Assembly (NCBI GenBank): GCA_022447625.1
Contig: JAKVAX010000023.1
Location: forward strand, 1 to 51,018
Origin: Flavobacteriales bacterium
Lineage (GTDB): Bacteria > Bacteroidota > Bacteroidia > Flavobacteriales_D > Sanyastnellaceae
Length of the DNA stretch: 51,018 nt
Direction: 5' to 3'
Shown: piece after piece, positions 10,701 through 18,714 of the stretch
How the letters are laid out: the number at the start of each line of letters is the position of its first letter
Position numbering within the stretch: the first letter of the stretch is position 1
The notes under the pieces: model-generated
Databases searched by the model: none
What the model was told of the DNA's origin: nothing
The model's input: the letters and a program-made list of their open reading frames with translations, nothing else
Translations under genes and position numbers: made by a program

Positions 10701-11809
10701 ACGGGATCTCGAATAACCATATGGCTCAATCAGCGAACTGCAATGTTTCAGCTTCGATAAAGGCCGTTGAGCGTTTCGTAGGAGACATCATCCCAACTGA
10801 CGGACTTTACCGCGTACAAACAGGTGAATCTCCGGTCTCAGGGATTGATCCAACTCCTGATCCGGGAACTGCACGTTGGAATTATCTATTCAGTGTAAAC
10901 CTTGGCTCTTTCACCGCTGAAGACGTGAAGATTTACCTAGACCTTGATTTCGATCCGGCGGTTGGAGCTGGATCCGTATACACGGCAGATGTGTCACAAG
11001 TGCTCATCGACAATGGACTTGGCGGCTCATCCCTTGCACAAGACAGTCAGAACCTCGGGTTTGGTTTTTGGCAGTTGCTTGGTGATCCAGCTATTCTACC
11101 GTTCGATCCTTTCGCGAATGGCTTATACGATCTTACGATTCGTGTAGAATCATTAGCAGGAGTAGAATTGGTGAACGCAGCGATTCAAGTAGAAACATTC
11201 ACCTTAGGTTGTACAAACCCGATCGCATGTAACTACGATTCAAACGCAACAGACGACGATGGTTCATGTCTAGACATCCTCGGCTGTACCGATAGTGGTG
11301 CATGTAACTATGACCCAGCTGCTAATTGCGACGACGCTAGCTGTGAGTACACTTCTTGTCTCGGTTGTACTGATCCAACCTCATGTGATTACGATCCAAC
11401 GGCATCGATCGATGACGGTTCATGTTTGATCTTCCCAGGCGATGCCTGTGATGATGGTAATGTCTACACAGAAAATGATCAAATACAAGCTGATTGTGGA
11501 TGTGAAGGAACACCAATTGACACAGATGGAGATGGAATTTCTGATGAAGATGAAATCAACATCTACGGCACAGACCCTAACCTCCAAGATTCAGACTACG
11601 ATGGACTTACCGACGGACTAGAAATTAATCTTGCCGGCACGAACCCACTAGATCCAGATGGTGATGACGACGGATGTGGAGACGCAGAGTCATTCGCTGG
11701 TCTTTGTCCAGGTCAAGAAGACTGTATTGGAGACTTCAACAACGATGGCATTGTCAACGGAGCTGATCTACTGACTTTCCTAGGAGTATTCGGTACTCCG
11801 TGTGAATAG
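7706..11809 (+). CDS. Large secreted Cys/Asp-rich repeat protein with propeller, LamG-like and TSP3-like domains
   Basis: A 1367-residue exported protein. Residues 1-30 are a signal peptide (ending LTANSQ). Residues about 31-385 contain repeated blades such as WDGSSWSFVGSQG followed by PSIEFDASGTPHVLYR, consistent with a propeller. From residue about 386 there are about twelve copies of a roughly 24-residue unit, GCTDPTACNYD-x-x-A-x-x-DDGSC, probably Ca-binding and disulfide-bonded. A LamG/concanavalin-like domain (ALNFNGVSG to KFNQGEAFG) occupies about 640-830. DTDGDGISDEDE and following DxDxDG runs (about 1271-1320) are thrombospondin type 3-like. The end, DFNNDGIVNGADLLTFLGVFG, is a dockerin-like tail seen in secreted Cryomorphaceae-type proteins; I infer that it is a secretion or anchoring signal. 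No enzyme activity is evident. A TATATTCG box near 7664-7674 may be its -7 element. Confidence 0.88.
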   Translation: MHSFSLNVNPCLSCVVLFLFLGLSLTANSQTYTWDYLGSQGVSSGTGEWTELEYNPVSGELYLAFQDEANAEKITVMKHDGVSWSTVGSAGFSEGQSFHPDLEFDSSGNPYVAYRSFPGGAYTVETFDGSSWSPVGTAGFTNFCNGGGTLAIDPTNNDLYLAYPDLDNGMSNRLSVQKWDGSSWSFVGSQGITADGTGFPSIEFDASGTPHVLYRSNSSYSLTLLTFDGTNWNTVGSSNFSSASPSAYGAALKFNPVSNEPWVVTRGNGNVHFAYRFDGTSWVDEGLPSYSYSSSSRRIFLEFDAAGNAYFAFRRNAGTPVFTISVVSNATGTWDYAGDSTIPEDLADYPSMEISPMGEPVIAFRDDSGAGAGKISVIMASVSIEGCTDPTACNYNSEATQDDGSCLTIQGCTDALACNYDASAECEDGSCTYPDLGLDCDGNCVPSVLITVDSGAPASMAGLYDVASDCDFSEGGAWFGGVDYMVCFRKDDGSDWRIWNTGCGWEIGRIESGSWERYARYYTGQCNLIPDEQLGFEALTTTTFYDGFGQLIVGIESELFGLEGCTDPSACNYDANAQCDDGSCLTIQGCTDALACNYDASAECEDGSCLLPDGCTDPEAYNYDPAATCDDGSCTEFGSALNFNGVSGAFDAVNIPVDATVSFGSGAFTIETWFRMNSTSDFSSLLAAYMVSNGGWAFHRDDPESGSNNVRFIVGNAAATGTFESIYTGPLNFGEWYHIAGVRDDNELRLYLNGVLIGSVPSSRNIPTHPLLLGKRYVEVPQWGHNGDLDEVRLWDRALNEDEINARMNCELNGDEPGLVRYYKFNQGEAFGDNTSITTATSDHIANPVDGTLSGFALTGSVANFVVGQDLTDPCLPLIEGCMDPTACNYDATAQTDDGSCLTIPGCIDPTACNYDASAECDDGSCILPDGCTDDTACNYDPAALCDDGSCDFTSCVGCTDPLADNYEADNTVDDGSCTYCPATLTYNTTIAEPIVIGDGISNNHMAQSANCNVSASIKAVERFVGDIIPTDGLYRVQTGESPVSGIDPTPDPGTARWNYLFSVNLGSFTAEDVKIYLDLDFDPAVGAGSVYTADVSQVLIDNGLGGSSLAQDSQNLGFGFWQLLGDPAILPFDPFANGLYDLTIRVESLAGVELVNAAIQVETFTLGCTNPIACNYDSNATDDDGSCLDILGCTDSGACNYDPAANCDDASCEYTSCLGCTDPTSCDYDPTASIDDGSCLIFPGDACDDGNVYTENDQIQADCGCEGTPIDTDGDGISDEDEINIYGTDPNLQDSDYDGLTDGLEINLAGTNPLDPDGDDDGCGDAESFAGLCPGQEDCIGDFNNDGIVNGADLLTFLGVFGTPCE
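8927..8998 (+). repeat. 72-base perfect direct repeat inside the repeat-protein gene (second copy 9461-9532)
   Basis: Bases 8927-8998 and 9461-9532 are identical over 72 bases, including synonymous positions, and both encode one GCTDALACNYDASAECEDGSC unit. The other units of the protein differ at many third positions, so this pair has been duplicated or converted recently. A third, diverged copy at about 10410-10475 shares its middle part. Each of the three carries the 13-base motif. Confidence 0.9.
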
Positions 11810-11826
11810 GACTTTAAACTACGTGC

Positions 11827-11858
11827 AAAAAGCCTCCCGCATTCCGGGAGGCTTTTTT
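11827..11858. terminator. Rho-independent terminator after the repeat-protein gene
   Basis: AAAAAGCCTCCCG, a short CATTC loop, then CGGGAGGCTTTTTT. The stem is eight G-C-rich pairs flanked by A/T runs on both sides, so it would work on either strand. It separates the secreted-protein gene from the DUF6495 gene and argues that the true start of the latter lies after it. Confidence 0.92.
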
Positions 11859-11888
11859 ATTTCAATCAACCCTCCGACCTTTGCGGCC

Positions 11889-12371
11889 ATGCGCTATCGT
11901 AAACTACATCTCGAAGAATTAGAAGAGCTCCGAAGTGAATTCGTCCAGTTCCTTGCAGCCAACTCGATCCCAGCTGATGAGTGGGAAGAGCTAAAGAAGA
12001 AAGACAAGGAGAAAGCTGAAACACTCATTGAGATGTTCTCAGATATCTTTTGGGAGAAGGCATTGGGAAATATCCAATGCGTAGAGCTACGTGAACCGAA
12101 AAGACTTCGTGTGGTTCGCTTCGAAGAAGAAGAAGCCAAGCTCATCGAAATGCGCATTCCAAATGGTTCATCATTAGACTTCACGAATGGAGCTGATATC
12201 ACTGCGTTGAGTCAAGGGAAGATTGATTTAGCAGCGGAGAATCTGGAGATGTATACGGGGCAGAGAGCTTATAGTGGAAAGCGGAATGAGGAGTTGTTTG
12301 GGTTTATTGTGCAGGGGGCTCAGCCTTGTAAATTGGTGGTTTGGGAAACCCTCCGTCGAATGATCAAATAA
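11889..12371 (+). CDS. DUF6495 family protein
   Basis: A 160-residue soluble acidic protein of unknown function, restricted to Bacteroidota as far as I know. The sequence from MRYRKLHLEELEELRSEF, through WEKALG (DIFWEKALGNIQ), to the end matches what I recall of the DUF6495 family. The open frame extends upstream to 11802, but those codons run through the terminator stem and give a non-conserved tail, so ATG 11889 is preferred. CGACCTTTGC ends five bases before this ATG and resembles a degenerate -7 box (TAnnTTTG), which would make the mRNA nearly leaderless. There are no membrane segments and no catalytic motif. Confidence 0.75.
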   Translation: MRYRKLHLEELEELRSEFVQFLAANSIPADEWEELKKKDKEKAETLIEMFSDIFWEKALGNIQCVELREPKRLRVVRFEEEEAKLIEMRIPNGSSLDFTNGADITALSQGKIDLAAENLEMYTGQRAYSGKRNEELFGFIVQGAQPCKLVVWETLRRMIK

Positions 12372-12579
12372 CAACACACAACGCCCTGCGGGCCCTCCCT
12401 CCCCCGCCACCACCGGCCGAGGCTAAGGTCTGGCCTCGGTGGGAGATTGTCAAGAACTATTTTACGGGTGTCGACGAAAACTTTACCAGCGTTCTGGCTT
12501 TAGATTCACAACCAAATTAGTGATTCCAATCCCTTGATCCACAATCGTTTCACCTGCGTAGATGATTACTTTACGAACG
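12372..12579. other. Convergent intergenic region with a GC hairpin and an orphan coding-like frame
   Basis: Bases 12417-12439 form CCGAGGC-TAAGGTCTG-GCCTCGG, extended by CACC/GGTG after a GG bulge; no T run follows, so it is a weak terminator candidate. On the minus strand, directly after the stop of the HAD gene but in another frame, 33 or more sense codons run from about 12583 to a TAA at 12483-12485. They read FDVRKVIIYAGETI and end NLVVNLKPERW. No in-frame start codon is visible. Confidence 0.45.
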
Positions 12580-13230
12580 TCAAACGAGGTAGGAAAATAC
12601 CTCTGTAAACTCCTCCTCTGGAAGCTCTAAATGATAAGAATGCAGACCTGCTTTTAACGCACCTTCAACGTGCTGAACCGAGTCATCTACAAAAAGAGTG
12701 CGCTTAGGGTCTAACCCATGAAGTGCGCAAACGTGAAGGTAGGTTTCTGGATACGGCTTCTTCTTGCCTAGCACATTACTGTAATGCACTTTGTCAAAGC
12801 CCGCTCTGAAGTAATCAAGCCCCATTCGTCGATCGATGATCTGCTCGAATTCCGCAACGTGAATGGCATTTGTATTGCTGAGTAGGAACATGCGATACTT
12901 GTCCTTCAGTTGGTGGACGAAGTCTACACGTGCTTTTGGGATGTCGAGAAGGATGACGTTCCAAGCATGTAGGACTTGCTCTTTAGTGACGCCTTCAGGA
13001 ACATATTGATGCAAGGCATCAATGAAATCTTTGTTGGAAATATTCCCAGTCTCTAAGCGGTCGAATAAATCAGTCTGGCTAGCCTGAGAATAGATCTCTT
13101 GAAAATTGTTCATCCCGAGATCTTGGAAAGCTCGGTGGGGGGCGAAATAGTCAATATCAAAAAGTACTCCTCCGAAGTCGAGGATGATCGCGTCTAAGTC
13201 TTGTGGATTTGGAAGCTGCTTTGTGCTCAT
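12580..13230 (-). CDS. HAD-family hydrolase (YihX-like phosphatase)
   Basis: A 216-residue haloacid-dehalogenase-type hydrolase, probably acting on small phosphorylated metabolites in the cytosol. Motif I is IILDFGGVLFD with nucleophile D18; the usual second Asp of DxD is Gly, as is common in the DxGxV subgroup that includes YihX. Motif II is LLSNTNAIH, the Lys of motif III lies in LGKKKPYPETY, and motif IV is FVDDS. The cap is the small helical insertion between motifs I and II. ATG 13230 gives an ATGA overlap with the stop of the upstream HU/SPOR gene, so I prefer it to the ATG five codons earlier. Translational coupling to that gene is likely; the substrate is unknown. Confidence 0.88.
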   Translation of the reverse strand: MSTKQLPNPQDLDAIILDFGGVLFDIDYFAPHRAFQDLGMNNFQEIYSQASQTDLFDRLETGNISNKDFIDALHQYVPEGVTKEQVLHAWNVILLDIPKARVDFVHQLKDKYRMFLLSNTNAIHVAEFEQIIDRRMGLDYFRAGFDKVHYSNVLGKKKPYPETYLHVCALHGLDPKRTLFVDDSVQHVEGALKAGLHSYHLELPEEEFTEVFSYLV

Positions 13231-14309
13231 TTGCGCTTCAACCAAGCATTTGGATTGTGGTCGTTACGAATGTCAGTAAGTGCCTTGGTCGCTGAAGTGC
13301 GGTTGGCGTAGCTACAATAGGCTACCATGTGAAGGTCTCCTTTCATTCCGAAGATACTAGCGTCATATCCTTCTGATTGGAGCTGGCTTACAAACTCTTC
13401 CGCGTTAGCGTGCTCGCGGAAAGCACCACCAACGACGAAATACAAGTTCAACGACGATGTAGATGCCTCAGGTGTAGCAACAGGAAGCTCAGCTTCAGGT
13501 TGCTCGAGATCAATGCGGACGCCATCAGGACTGATTTCATCATCGACGAACGAGTAGTAGAATGATGAAAGCGATGGGTTTTGCTTTACCTGCTCTTCCA
13601 AGATGTTGACATCGTTTGGAGGGGTCAGGCGAATATCTTCTTCCTCAAAGCGAGGAGTGTAGTCAGAGGCAGTTTCAGACATGTTCGGGAACATGGTCAG
13701 TTCAGCACCTTGAGGAGGGGACTGAATGAGATGTCCACCGAAGAGTAGGAATGGGATGGCTGCTGCGGCTGCAAGATTGCGAAGGGTTCTGTATCGACGT
13801 CTTGAATCTTCGTTTTCAATGCGCTCTACAGCGGGTTTGGCAGCTGCGATGGTAACAACCGGAGTTTCTTCTTCAACTTTCTCCGCTTGTCCGACCGGAT
13901 TCAGCGTTACGGCTTCCAGTCCGATGGCGCGAGTGTCGAAATTGGTCTCGGCAGCTGGTGAGAATTGAAGCGAACCTTCATTGTCTTTAAATAGGATGCC
14001 GACACCTTCGAATTGAACTTGCTTGCCCGCCGCTAATTGACGTTCTAGCCAGGCAACTTCAGAACGGATCAACGTCATCGCCTCAGCATACGACTTTCCC
14101 TCACGCATGCGTATGTCTTGTGCAAAGACACCGTCGTTATGAAATAGACGTGCATTAAACGATACCGACTTCCCAGGAGGAAGAATGACGCGCGTACGCT
14201 CATTTAAACGCGCAGATACATCGTTAGTCACAAAGCCACCGAGCTCTGGAATAACAACGCACTCATGTTCAAAGAGTAAGTTCGCAAGATGTTGTTGTAG
14301 GTATCCCAT
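13227..14309 (-). CDS. HU-CCDC81 and SPOR domain protein
   Basis: A 360-residue membrane-anchored protein thought to bind peptidoglycan. Residues 1-60 and 62-130 match the paired bacterial HU-CCDC81 domains (MGYLQQHLANLLFEHECVV, PELGGFV). A single hydrophobic stretch, LAAAAAIPFLLFGGHLI (about 176-193), is the likely transmembrane helix, giving a cytoplasmic N-terminus. Residues about 285-358 form a SPOR domain (LYFVVGGAFREHANAEEFV), which in known members binds denuded glycan strands at division sites. The acidic stretch between helix and SPOR is a flexible spacer. It lies between kdsB and a HAD phosphatase in one minus-strand run. A role in division or envelope organisation is inferred from the family. 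Confidence 0.88.
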   Translation of the reverse strand: MGYLQQHLANLLFEHECVVIPELGGFVTNDVSARLNERTRVILPPGKSVSFNARLFHNDGVFAQDIRMREGKSYAEAMTLIRSEVAWLERQLAAGKQVQFEGVGILFKDNEGSLQFSPAAETNFDTRAIGLEAVTLNPVGQAEKVEEETPVVTIAAAKPAVERIENEDSRRRYRTLRNLAAAAAIPFLLFGGHLIQSPPQGAELTMFPNMSETASDYTPRFEEEDIRLTPPNDVNILEEQVKQNPSLSSFYYSFVDDEISPDGVRIDLEQPEAELPVATPEASTSSLNLYFVVGGAFREHANAEEFVSQLQSEGYDASIFGMKGDLHMVAYCSYANRTSATKALTDIRNDHNPNAWLKRK

Positions 14310-14357
14310 TCTTAAGCGAAGATAAGAATCCTATCTGGTTAAATCTAGCCCCTGAAA

Positions 14358-15104
14358 CTAGCTGTAGACGCCAGAAGCGATGATTTTAGCCAGATCATCG
14401 GGTGTGTCAACTGCTGGTGATTCATACTTGGTAATACCACAATAGATTGATTTCCCGCGTTCAAGCCATCGAAGCTGCTCAAGCTTTTCTGATTGTTCGA
14501 GCACACCCTCTTCCAGGTGAACTATTTCTCGTAAAACCTCAGTTCGGTAAGCGTAAAGTCCAAGATGCTTGTAGTAATCATGTGAGTTTACCCAATCTTG
14601 AATCTTGCTTTCTCGCATGTATGGAATCGGACTACGACTGAAGTACAAAGCTTGCATCTGACTTCCCATGACCACCTTGACCTTGTTCGGGTCTAACAAG
14701 ACTTCCGGATCTTCGATACGCTTGACAAGGGTGGCTATTTCAACTTCTTCTTTGGCAATGAGCTGAGCTAATTGATCAAGTTGATCAGGCGACACAAAGG
14801 GCTCATCTCCCTGAATGTTGATTACCGCTTCCGCGCTAGCGTCAATCTTTTCAAAAGCTTCATGACATCTCTCTGTTCCACTATCGTGGGAAGGAAGAGT
14901 CATGATACTCTTACCGCCAAATTCATTCACATGGACAGCAATACGCTCGTCGTCTGTGGCTACCCAGACTTCGTTGATTGATGAACAAGAAAGCGCCTGT
15001 TCATAGACCCGTTGGATCATACTCTTGCCAAGAATATCAGCAAGTGGTTTGCCAGGAAAACGCGTGGAAGCGTAGCGAGCAGGGATAATTCCGATTATAC
15101 GCAT
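14358..15104 (-). CDS. kdsB: 3-deoxy-manno-octulosonate cytidylyltransferase (CMP-KDO synthetase)
   Basis: This enzyme activates KDO with CTP to CMP-KDO for lipid A-core assembly in the cytosol. The 248-residue length is typical. The N-terminal nucleotide-binding signature IPARYASTRFPGKPLADI (about 7-24) is diagnostic, and INIQGDEPFV (about 95-105) holds the metal- and substrate-binding QGDEP motif. YFSRSPIPYMR and HLGLYAYR are further family blocks. The ATG at 15104-15102 shares its last T with the TAA of the upstream TonB receptor gene, so the two are probably co-transcribed and translationally coupled. Confidence 0.96.
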   Translation of the reverse strand: MRIIGIIPARYASTRFPGKPLADILGKSMIQRVYEQALSCSSINEVWVATDDERIAVHVNEFGGKSIMTLPSHDSGTERCHEAFEKIDASAEAVINIQGDEPFVSPDQLDQLAQLIAKEEVEIATLVKRIEDPEVLLDPNKVKVVMGSQMQALYFSRSPIPYMRESKIQDWVNSHDYYKHLGLYAYRTEVLREIVHLEEGVLEQSEKLEQLRWLERGKSIYCGITKYESPAVDTPDDLAKIIASGVYS

Positions 15105-17518
15105 TAGAACGAAAGGGTGTACTGCAAGGTAGTAAGTCTTGGGGCTTCTATCGCTAACGGACGAATAGCATATTCCTCATTAGTCAAGTTCCAAACAACC
15201 AGGGAGATACGTTGTCCTTCAGAGAAGGTATACCCCAATCGGAGGTCAAAAATGTGAACAGGATTATTCCTGTTTTCCATCCAATCAGCCAATCCCCAGT
15301 TAATACTTGGGTCAAAAGTCGTGACATCAATGAAGGCCACGTCGATGTTTTCGATAGGCGTGTTGAATCGGTAACTCAAACCAAGCATCCATTGATCGCG
15401 TCTCACTTCAACATCGCCACGGATGAGGTGTTGCATGCGGTATTTGAGGATATTGTTGGTGGTGTCAGAGCTCGTACTGAGGTAAGTTACAGGAAGGTCG
15501 ATGTCTTCACTGAAGTTCCCATCGGCATAGGCGAGGTCAGGGTTCAAAGTGATTGGAAGGGTGTATGTGTAGCCAGCGAGAAGATCAAATTCATATGGTC
15601 CGATTGATCCAGTTCCGAGGATGGAGAACTCGGCCCCTTGGACTTGGCTTCTTCCGGTGTTCAAACTGCGGAATCCGAACCCGTACAGGTTGTCAAGTCC
15701 TTGTGATGCCGCCCACTGACCAAAGGTGAACTCAATGAAGTTCTCATATTCTTGTGTAAAGAGGGCGATATCAGCAAAGCCTTTGAATTGACCAATCTTA
15801 AATCCTTGTTTGAACCCGACTTCGGCATTGTAAGAAGTCTCTGCAATGAGATCGTCGGTCGGATAAATGACCAATGAACCCACGGCAGTCTGGATGAATT
15901 TCTCTGCAATACTCGGGAAACGGAATCCTTGACCGAAACTAGCTCGGATGTAGCTGGCAATACCCATCTGGTAATTCACTCCAGTTCTGAAAACCGGCTT
16001 CGCATCGCTGTCTTTATTAATTTCAAAGTACTCGTATCGAATCCCTGCAGACACGGTCAATCGATCAAGGAAGGTCTTGTCAACCTGCAAGAATCCAGCA
16101 TAGTTTGCGGCTTCGTTAATGCCATCTTCATTGCTGCCACGGTAGAGTTGCGATTCACCATAGGTGCGTTGACCCATCAGTCCGGTGGTCACCTTCATGT
16201 TTCGGATGCCAAAGCGATCGAAGTTCTGCTGGAAGGTATATTGACCAAAGTAGACATCGGAGAAGTTCCCTTGGTTGTTCTCGTTGTCATTGTCTAGGTT
16301 CTGCCAGCGCATGCGCAGTTTATGTGAACTGCCTTTTGGTGTATAATATTCAATAAACGGATCTACCGTGCCAATCACTTGCTTCGTGCGTGTGGCAGAA
16401 CCTTGGTAGGCCTGATACAGACCACTGTCGGCATTCTCCCATACCAGAGTAGTCAAAGACTCTCCTTTGAGCCAATTGGCATTGATCCCCATGGATAGTC
16501 CTGGGTACTTTTTGCTTCGATACCTTGTATTGATATTCAGTCGACCACGGGTTTCCCCAGCGAAGCGATCCACGTTGAATGGGTTGTATGCTGAAGAAGC
16601 AGTATCTGCTGTATTTCCTAGAGAGTCACGTGAGATAATCGGACCTAAATAACCGTCGTCGGCAAGGAAATTTCCACCAATAACGAGGTCGAATTGACCG
16701 ATTTGACGAGAGTGGAGAAACTGAAGACCAGACTTCATGAGGGAGCCATCCCAGTACTTCGCATCTGCGGTTTGAGGGTCGCTGTAGAAGCCGTAAAAGG
16801 CAGTAAACTTTGTTTGAGGTTCACCCTTTGGATAGGCCGTTCGTAGGTTGATCGCTCCACTTAAGGCCGCGCTTCCGTAGAGAACACTGGACGCACCCTT
16901 GATGACTTCTACTTGTTCGACGTTTTCGATGGGTAAGAATCCCCATGACGGACGACCAGCGTCACCACTTAGAATTGGCAAGTCGTCAAGAAGAACCATG
17001 ACGCGGCTACCTGCACCAAAGCTATATCCGCTTCCAGATCGAATTTGTGGTTCGTTGTCTACGATGCTGACTCCAGGTGTTTGTTGAAGCACCTCGTCAA
17101 GATTGGTCGTGTTACGGTTTTCAATAACTGATGGCTTAAGTACCTCCATAGAAACCGTAACTTCACCTAGGTCTTGTTCGAATTTACCGGCACTTACAAC
17201 CACAATTCCCACTTCAATGCTTTTCTCATTGAGGCTGATATCAATCACTTTAGTTTCTCCTGAGGCCAGCGTAATTGTTCGCTTCTGGTCTGCGTAGCCA
17301 ATAAATGAATAGGTCAATTCGTGTTCACCAGCAGGAAGTTCAATTGAGTACTTTCCTTCAATGGATGAGCTGGCACCTACTTGATCTTGATTGATAATCG
17401 TAGCGCCCGGGATGATGTCTCCAGTTTTCTTATCCGTGATCGTACCGGTGATACGCGCAGATTGAGAGACCGCCAAAAATGGCAAGCAGAGCACAAAAAG
17501 GGTAGTAAGTAGCCTCAT
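15104..17518 (-). CDS. TonB-dependent receptor with carboxypeptidase-like N-terminal domain
   Basis: An 804-residue outer-membrane transporter for an unidentified ligand, powered by TonB-ExbBD. MRLLTTLFVLCLPFLAVSQ is the signal peptide; the open frame extends 66 codons upstream, but those codons lack conservation features and ATG 17518 begins the signal peptide. Residues about 23-100 are the CarboxypepD_reg-like domain (ITGTITDKKTGDIIPGATI). The plug begins near residue 130 (NTTNLDEVLQQTPGVSIVD; EQVEVIKGASSVLYGSAALS), and the rest is the 22-strand barrel ending in an aromatic strand (TLQYTLSF). There is no SusD partner, so it is not a classic polysaccharide-utilisation system. The ligand could be a siderophore, cobalamin or a peptide. 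Confidence 0.93.
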   Translation of the reverse strand: MRLLTTLFVLCLPFLAVSQSARITGTITDKKTGDIIPGATIINQDQVGASSSIEGKYSIELPAGEHELTYSFIGYADQKRTITLASGETKVIDISLNEKSIEVGIVVVSAGKFEQDLGEVTVSMEVLKPSVIENRNTTNLDEVLQQTPGVSIVDNEPQIRSGSGYSFGAGSRVMVLLDDLPILSGDAGRPSWGFLPIENVEQVEVIKGASSVLYGSAALSGAINLRTAYPKGEPQTKFTAFYGFYSDPQTADAKYWDGSLMKSGLQFLHSRQIGQFDLVIGGNFLADDGYLGPIISRDSLGNTADTASSAYNPFNVDRFAGETRGRLNINTRYRSKKYPGLSMGINANWLKGESLTTLVWENADSGLYQAYQGSATRTKQVIGTVDPFIEYYTPKGSSHKLRMRWQNLDNDNENNQGNFSDVYFGQYTFQQNFDRFGIRNMKVTTGLMGQRTYGESQLYRGSNEDGINEAANYAGFLQVDKTFLDRLTVSAGIRYEYFEINKDSDAKPVFRTGVNYQMGIASYIRASFGQGFRFPSIAEKFIQTAVGSLVIYPTDDLIAETSYNAEVGFKQGFKIGQFKGFADIALFTQEYENFIEFTFGQWAASQGLDNLYGFGFRSLNTGRSQVQGAEFSILGTGSIGPYEFDLLAGYTYTLPITLNPDLAYADGNFSEDIDLPVTYLSTSSDTTNNILKYRMQHLIRGDVEVRRDQWMLGLSYRFNTPIENIDVAFIDVTTFDPSINWGLADWMENRNNPVHIFDLRLGYTFSEGQRISLVVWNLTNEEYAIRPLAIEAPRLTTLQYTLSF

Positions 17519-17595
17519 CTGAAGGTTTTGGTTCACACAAGTATAATAAAAGCCCACGACCATAAAATCGTTGTTGAGGCAAACGATTGTCAACC

Positions 17596-17603
17596 TATCC
17601 TTG
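17596..17603 (+). promoter_or_regulatory. Possible -7 element of dprA
   Basis: TATCCTTG differs at one base from the Bacteroidota -7 consensus TAnnTTTG and ends four bases before the dprA ATG. If used, the transcript would be essentially leaderless. No convincing TTTG -33 element lies at the right distance. Confidence 0.35.
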
Positions 17604-17607
17604 CCGT

Positions 17608-18714
17608 ATGGATCGCTTAGAAATATTTGCCAAATCGATCGCTCTAGGCATGATTGAAGGGGTAGGGCCAGCCACTGCACGGAAGCTTTTGTCGCTTGCT
17701 GGTGGAGTAGATGCACTGTTTGAAACCACCGTTTCTCAGCTTGTGAAATTGGAAGTTCCCTTAAAACTTGCTCAGGCCGTTCATGAAAGCGGACTGCTCA
17801 ACTTGGCCCGTTATCAGGCAGAAATTGTCCTAGCCCATGGAGGCGAGGTGTCGCATCTTGGAGGTGAAGGGTATCCTGCGCGACTTGCAAGTTGTGCTGA
17901 CCCGCCGGTTGTGCTCTATAAGAAAGGTAGCGCTAATCTCGACGCTCCTCGTTTGATCTCTATTGTAGGTACACGAAAGGTGACTGAATATGGGAAGAAG
18001 ATTACGGATCAATTTATCGAAGATTTAGCGCCATATGAGGTGACCATTGTGAGCGGACTAGCCTATGGAGTCGATATTCAAGCGCATCGTTCAGCTTTGC
18101 GTCATGGGGTGCCTACGATTGCGTGTTTAGGTCACGGACTGGCGACAATGTACCCCGGAGAACACATGCCTGAGGCACGGAAAATGTTAGAAGATGGAGG
18201 GGCTTGGGTAAGCGAGTTTCCCTGGAAGTCGAAAGCATCACCAAAGAACTTCCCTTCGCGAAATCGAGTGATTGCGGGTCTGTCGGATGCTACAATTGTA
18301 ATTGAAAGTGCCTCTAAGGGAGGTTCGATGATTACAGCTCGAATTGCTTCATCATACCATCGAGAAGTCTTCGCAGTACCCGGACAAATCACACGAGAAC
18401 AGTCTTCGGGTTGCCATCGATTGATACGTTCTATGATTGCCCATTTGTTAACTGATGTGCGTCAGCTGGCAGGAGAATTGGGCTGGGAGAAAAAGAGGGT
18501 GGAGAGCCAACAATTGCAACTTAACCTCGAAATGGAGGGAGAGGAAAGAAGCCTATACGAGGTCATTCTAGAGAAGGGACCCATTCATGTTGATCTTCTT
18601 CAACACGCCCTAGGAATGACGTCTTCAGAGATCAGCAGTTTGTTATTCCAGATGGAGATGAAGGGGCTTATTCGCCTTTTGCCTGGACAGCGTTGGGATC
18701 TTTTGAGGTCATAG
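17608..18714 (+). CDS. dprA: DNA-processing protein DprA
   Basis: DprA binds incoming single-stranded DNA during natural transformation and loads RecA on it. The 368-residue protein has an N-terminal helix-hairpin-helix region (MIEGVGPATARKLLSLAG), then the Rossmann-like DprA domain with SIVGTRKVTEYG, VSGLAYGVDIQAH, NFPSRNRVIAGL and VVIE-type strand ESASKGGSMITA, and a C-terminal winged-helix domain (about 300-368; ILEKGPIHVDLLQHALG). An upstream TTG at 17587 is in frame, but ATG 17608 is preferred because the family starts here and a possible -7 box lies between. Its 3' end overlaps the convergent gene at 18668 by 47 bases. Confidence 0.95.
   Translation: MDRLEIFAKSIALGMIEGVGPATARKLLSLAGGVDALFETTVSQLVKLEVPLKLAQAVHESGLLNLARYQAEIVLAHGGEVSHLGGEGYPARLASCADPPVVLYKKGSANLDAPRLISIVGTRKVTEYGKKITDQFIEDLAPYEVTIVSGLAYGVDIQAHRSALRHGVPTIACLGHGLATMYPGEHMPEARKMLEDGGAWVSEFPWKSKASPKNFPSRNRVIAGLSDATIVIESASKGGSMITARIASSYHREVFAVPGQITREQSSGCHRLIRSMIAHLLTDVRQLAGELGWEKKRVESQQLQLNLEMEGEERSLYEVILEKGPIHVDLLQHALGMTSSEISSLLFQMEMKGLIRLLPGQRWDLLRS

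Noticed and set aside
12417-12439. A rho-independent terminator for the DUF6495 gene
   Set aside because: The stem is good, but no T run follows; recorded only as a hairpin.
15212-15607. A 131-residue plus-strand frame opposite the TonB receptor
   Set aside because: It is a shadow of the receptor's barrel region, with no domain, signal peptide or promoter.
17587-17607. TTG start for dprA, and likewise TTG 36887 for the ViaA-like gene
   Set aside because: In each case an ATG a few codons downstream fits the family's N-terminus better.
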